Source: Sinohyriopsis cumingii (lineage: Eukaryota; Mollusca; Bivalvia; Unionida; Unionidae). Taken from it: a DNA stretch of 64,000 nt. Shown one piece after another: positions 59,978 through 64,000 of the stretch. The stretch is from assembly GCA_028554795.2 (NCBI GenBank), contig CM068827.1:75155244-75219243 (forward strand), in the 5' to 3' direction. The notes beneath the pieces were generated by a model, which worked only from the letters and a program-made list of their open reading frames with translations, was not told where the DNA came from and did not search any database. Position numbers and translations under genes: made by a program. The stretch's first letter is position 1. The number at the start of each line of letters is the position of its first letter.

Positions 59978-61404
59978 AAACATTTAATATATGCTCATTT
60001 TTCTTACTCTGCCTAAGGCCTAATTATATAAACAAAATACACTTCAAGAAACAAAGTAACTGCATGTATGCCGTATTACAAACTAAATACACAAGCACAG
60101 ATTCATCATTACACAACAACCACGTTGTTAATGCTCACATCACTCCGCCCAGATAAATTTGAATTTAGTCGCGTGCTTGACATAACTTTTGACCGAAAAT
60201 GGCGTTTTGGTCTACTTAAAATTGAAATTTAGATTCATATTGTGAATGAATGCGCATTGCAGTAACTTTTCCATTTGATCTGGAATGAATAGATTTTGGT
60301 ATTTTTGTCGATGCTACGAAATTTCGTGATTATGGACAGGATTCAGCTGTGTAAATTCTACATGAAATACATCGGATTGAAATAGTGAGGGAGAAGCGTG
60401 TTGACATCTGCAAGTGTGTCTCTGTTCTGTCACTGAATACTTGAAATCATAATGTCGGTAAAATAAGAAGTCTTTCAATTGCAATTATCAAAAGGACACT
60501 ATTGAATTTAATGTTTATTTCATTTTGAGTGCAGTAAGGAGGATACAGTTGCACTTGGAATATAGTCGAAATTACAGTAGAATTTCGAAATGTGTAATCA
60601 AGCTTGAGAGCCCGTGCCATGGCTCGTGTACTTCGTATTTGCAGAACTAAGAAAGGAAATTCAGGATGTAAAACTGTAAGTATACTTTTTGCCATTCTTA
60701 TTACCAGCTAAAGAAGACAGTTTATGCCTTATCACTTGCATGTTATTTGTAGGTACCCAGCAATTGTATGAAATCTGGCATCTCCCGCCTAAATCTTAAA
60801 CACTGCATCAAAAACTTTAACGCGGAATGTAGCAAAGCAGCTGGTATGTGGCAGTCCACGAAACATCTGCTTTAGTTCTTTCAGAAACAAATGCAACCAA
60901 CCAAAACGTAAACCGCCTACTATGTGAGTGTACATGATTTGTTAACCAAAAAAAATGCTGGCTATCTACGTCCCTTATTTGTTTACAATAGAAAGTAGTT
61001 CCTTTATGAGTGCGATATTAAGTTGTTCGCGAGTTCAACATAGTAAAATACTGAACGCTTCTGACAACGAAAAGTTAACGGAGAAAAAAGCGAGCATATA
61101 ATAACACTTTTCTGAGCATCTTAGACCAATCTGTATGACGTATTTAAACGAAATAGAGTTTAAGCCCTTACGTAGCGGTAGAAACATTGCATTGTTTTTG
61201 GCCACATGATGACAGAGCTCAACTGCATACTAAAAGGTTCAGGCATTGCTTCAAACGAAAGTACGTGTCCAAGAATTATTATCGATTTGGTTGATTCTTT
61301 TATAAAGACAAAAAAAAATGCAATTATCTTGAAGGGAATAATCGGCATGCCAGACATGTCTTGGTTATGTCTGTTTTCCCTTTGAAAATTGAAGACCAAG
61401 AAGG

Positions 61405-61720
61405 GGAGGCTGTCTGTGTCGGTAACTGACAGTTTATAACACGATAAACTCTTGACCCGTTATATTTGCAACTCTTTTTTAAATATATTCTTTCATTCAC
61501 CTTTTGTTTTGTTTGTTTGAATATATTTCCTATCAATTTTAGAGATTATTTAAGCGTACGAATTTTTGTTGAGGGATTCTGATGCATAGCTATTTATAGA
61601 ACAGGGAATATTTAATCAACAACGTAACAGCAACGTCAACATGTAACTAATTGCACCAATGGCAGGCAATCTATGATTTTGAACATTTCACAGCATCATC
61701 TTAATATTATTCCTAAACAA
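61405..61720. repeat. Diverged partial copy of the foldback-associated repeat at 5.5-5.9 kb
   Basis: GCTGTCTGTGTCGGTAACTG and ACAGTTTATAACACGATAAACTC match the right arm at 5619-5668. Downstream, GGGATTCTGATGCATAGCTA with TTTATAGAAC and the CACCAATGG-AGGCAA block match 5785-5820 and 5874-5885. The shared region is thus longer than the foldback itself, so the mobile unit may extend about 250 bases beyond it. Confidence 0.65.
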
Positions 61721-63579
61721 TATAAAATCAACAATATTTAGATTTCGTTTTAAAGGCAGAAATTGCGGATATTGCTTATGCCTTCTAGTTAAGTGTTTAC
61801 CTTAGTCACTTTGCACGTGACTTTATTTGTTGAAGTTCATATAAAGTTCTATAGCTTATTAAAGAAATAAGTACAGCTATACCTGATTGTATTCTGAACA
61901 ATGGAAATCCGCAGCTTTTTCCAACTAATACAATTTTAATTCTATACATTGTAAATGGTCCTCTCAAGTATATATTCTAATATGTATCACATCTACTAAG
62001 TATATGCTTTTTGAACCATAATAAAGATGGTGGCAAAACATTTACTACTGCGTGACCATGTTCACTGAATGAAATAGAGAAACTGTAGATGTCAGGAATT
62101 CGGCGCCATGAGTTGATTTGAGACACAAACAATGAGTTTTCTGACCGTTTCAGTCCGTTTTGTAGAATGTAATATTTCCAATTTTTTCATCCATTCCAAA
62201 CAGGTGTTTGTTTCATCAGTTATAGGCTAATCACATAACGTAGATAATGACGAATTAAATAGGAGAGGCTATTTTGATGGATAGCAAAGTATAATTTAGG
62301 TCACTTGTGTTCTCAAATCCTAAGTTATCCACAAAAGACTCCCTCCGCTGCAATTTATAATTGGTAATATTATGACATGTTGACTAAGAAACAAGAAGAC
62401 ACTTATTAAATTTCTTAATTTAACAGCATCTAATTTCGTTATATATCATTACGCATTGATAATCTTGAATGAAATTCATGTAATACACTAGCGAAAATTG
62501 ACCTGTTTATATTTATGCCAATACGAATATTCTCCGTTAAGCACATTTTTTATCATATATAAAAATATCAATACACTTTATGTCCTAAAGAAAGGAAGCA
62601 TAAACTTTAGCAGATTTGAAACTTGCTTCGGAAGAATTGGTAATCCTGTTTAAAATTTTGCTCATAGAATGGTAATTTGTTTTCTTTTATCACATAGTGT
62701 GTCTGTTTTCCTTAATTAAGTCTTTGAAATCCTTAGATTATTCTTTGGATTAAAACAGTAGAATACATCCACATTATGTGCTCTCGCTGATGAAAACACT
62801 TAATTATCACATAGAAACTGGTTGTTGCAAACGCTATGCAATTATATTTTACTGGCGAACGTTTCTCTCCAAACCTGTACTTACAAATATATGTTCTAAT
62901 CAATAATGTAGACGAGATGAAGTCTGAGTACTTTAATTTTAATTCTAACATAAAAGAACGGCTCACTGATCCTCTTTCCAGAACATAAACTTTGCTGCTT
63001 CCTTTCAACGAATATTAGGAAGTGTACAACTTAAAATCATTATAACAGAAGGCAAAACAATATCTGCAATCTCAGAATGTGTGACACAAACACAAAATTT
63101 CCAAAAACGCAAGACAATCAAAAATACATGGGTCTAGATTGACGTTGGTAACTTCATTTGGTAGGTTTCGAAGATTGCTCGTGTTTCATTTGTTATTTTA
63201 AAGAACATAACCAAACACTGCTTCCTTTTGGATTTTAAAAAAGATAACTTATTGATTTCTCCATGTCACGTGCCCCCTACGGAATTATTACTAACCCTGG
63301 AGAAGGACGAATAAATGAAAGATAAAATAGCCCCAGGCCCCAAGTCAGTAAGACTGACGGTCTAGGTGTATAAAATATAAAAACAATAAGGTGAAATATA
63401 TAACAATTTAATAAACTATATCACGGTATTCACAATTACAGGACAATTTTTCAATGCAATTGCTTTCAGTCAAGACAAGACCTATTCAAACTGCCTGTTA
63501 TTTTATCACGCGAAATTAAAAGTAAAAGTGTTTCCTTCCCGTGTCCTCTCTGTTACTCATCTGTAACTTCCGCCTTGTA

Positions 63580-63662
63580 TTCTTTGTCGGTACTTCCAAT
63601 ACCCATGTTTCCGTTCTCTCGGCCCTCCTTGTCGGTACTTCCGGTACCCTTGTTTCCGTATC
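63580..63662. repeat. Two-copy direct repeat of about 46 bases
   Basis: TTGTCGGTACTTCCAATACC and TTGTCGGTACTTCCGGTACC, each followed by a TTGTTTCCGT-like block and a GGCCCT-type block. Confidence 0.7.
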
Positions 63663-64000
63663 CGGCCCTGCGCCTTCGCACTAGTGCCTTTTCTCCACAT
63701 CTTCTCCTCTCTCTATTCTTCGCGTAGAGTCCTATCCCACCCGGAAAGTTTCATCGGAAGCCTTTGTTCAAAATCTCGTCCGAAGTTGTAGAACTTCTTT
63801 CCCGCTCTTTTACGAGTGCCTGATTCTTTCACAATGAATGTAACAGAATAATGTCTGGCTGCGTGAGAGACCCGCTCAAAATTTGACTATCTTAGTTCAG
63901 ATTGGATACCGGCGGTATCTTTGAAAGCTGTGGGAGGTAGTAGCACTGATACGTTATCATGTCAGGTTTCCGGTCTCTAAGCCAAAGCAGACCGGCGACA

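Larger units (their letters stand above)
59978..64000. other. Intergenic or intronic DNA to the window end
   Basis: No gene recognised. A plus-strand open stretch ending in a good donor (AACT|GTAAGT, about 60685) is too short to judge. The last 500 bases are GC-richer and hold a short direct repeat (63580) but no frame that I recognise. Confidence 0.55.

Overview
This is a window of AT-rich, repeat-laden animal nuclear DNA. Long introns, GT-AG splice sites, very long (AT)n runs, tRNA-derived SINEs, a Penelope-like element, a Tx1-type LINE and a Ty3/gypsy LTR element all point to a metazoan. The mix, together with a divergent calpain, looks most like a marine mollusc or other lophotrochozoan. 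That placement is inference; no rRNA or mitochondrial marker is present.

Region 1-27420 (+ strand): seven consecutive exons of one calpain-type cysteine protease gene (1293-1486, 4934-5102, 17865-18028, 23417-23589, 26041-26154, 26859-26980, 27203-27420). The reading phase carries across every junction. The exons encode most of the protease core after the catalytic Cys, including the catalytic His and Asn, and then the beta-sandwich domain III. The exon with the catalytic Cys lies before the window. No C-terminal (C2 or penta-EF-hand) exon could be found after 27420. The introns hold microsatellites, a 24-base minisatellite, a foldback element, three SINE copies, LINE scraps, tandem duplications and an LTR fragment.

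Region 27421-32835: no gene seen. It holds microsatellites, a fourth SINE copy and a degenerate tandem repeat.

Region 32836-42600 (+ strand): a fossil Ty3/gypsy-like LTR retrotransposon. Its integrase-like segment lies before the reverse transcriptase, the order known from the Gmr1 group. A Penelope-like element sits inside its 5' LTR and a solo LTR of the same family sits inverted inside its reverse transcriptase, so three generations of insertion can be ordered.

Region 42601-50690: low-copy-looking DNA with small tandem repeats. Broken protein-like segments on the minus strand (about 44500-49950) may be a decayed virus-like element. One of them resembles a viral packaging ATPase. This call is tentative.

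Region 50700-55745 (- strand): a nearly full-length LINE of the L1/Tx1 group, with ORF1 (zinc-knuckle remnant) and ORF2 (APE endonuclease, reverse transcriptase, C-terminal region).

Region 55746-64000: mostly non-coding. A cluster of protein-like open blocks on the minus strand (58477-59805), some bounded by plausible splice sites, may be exons of an unrecognised gene. A 115-base hairpin element and a diverged cousin of the foldback repeat near 5.5 kb are also here.
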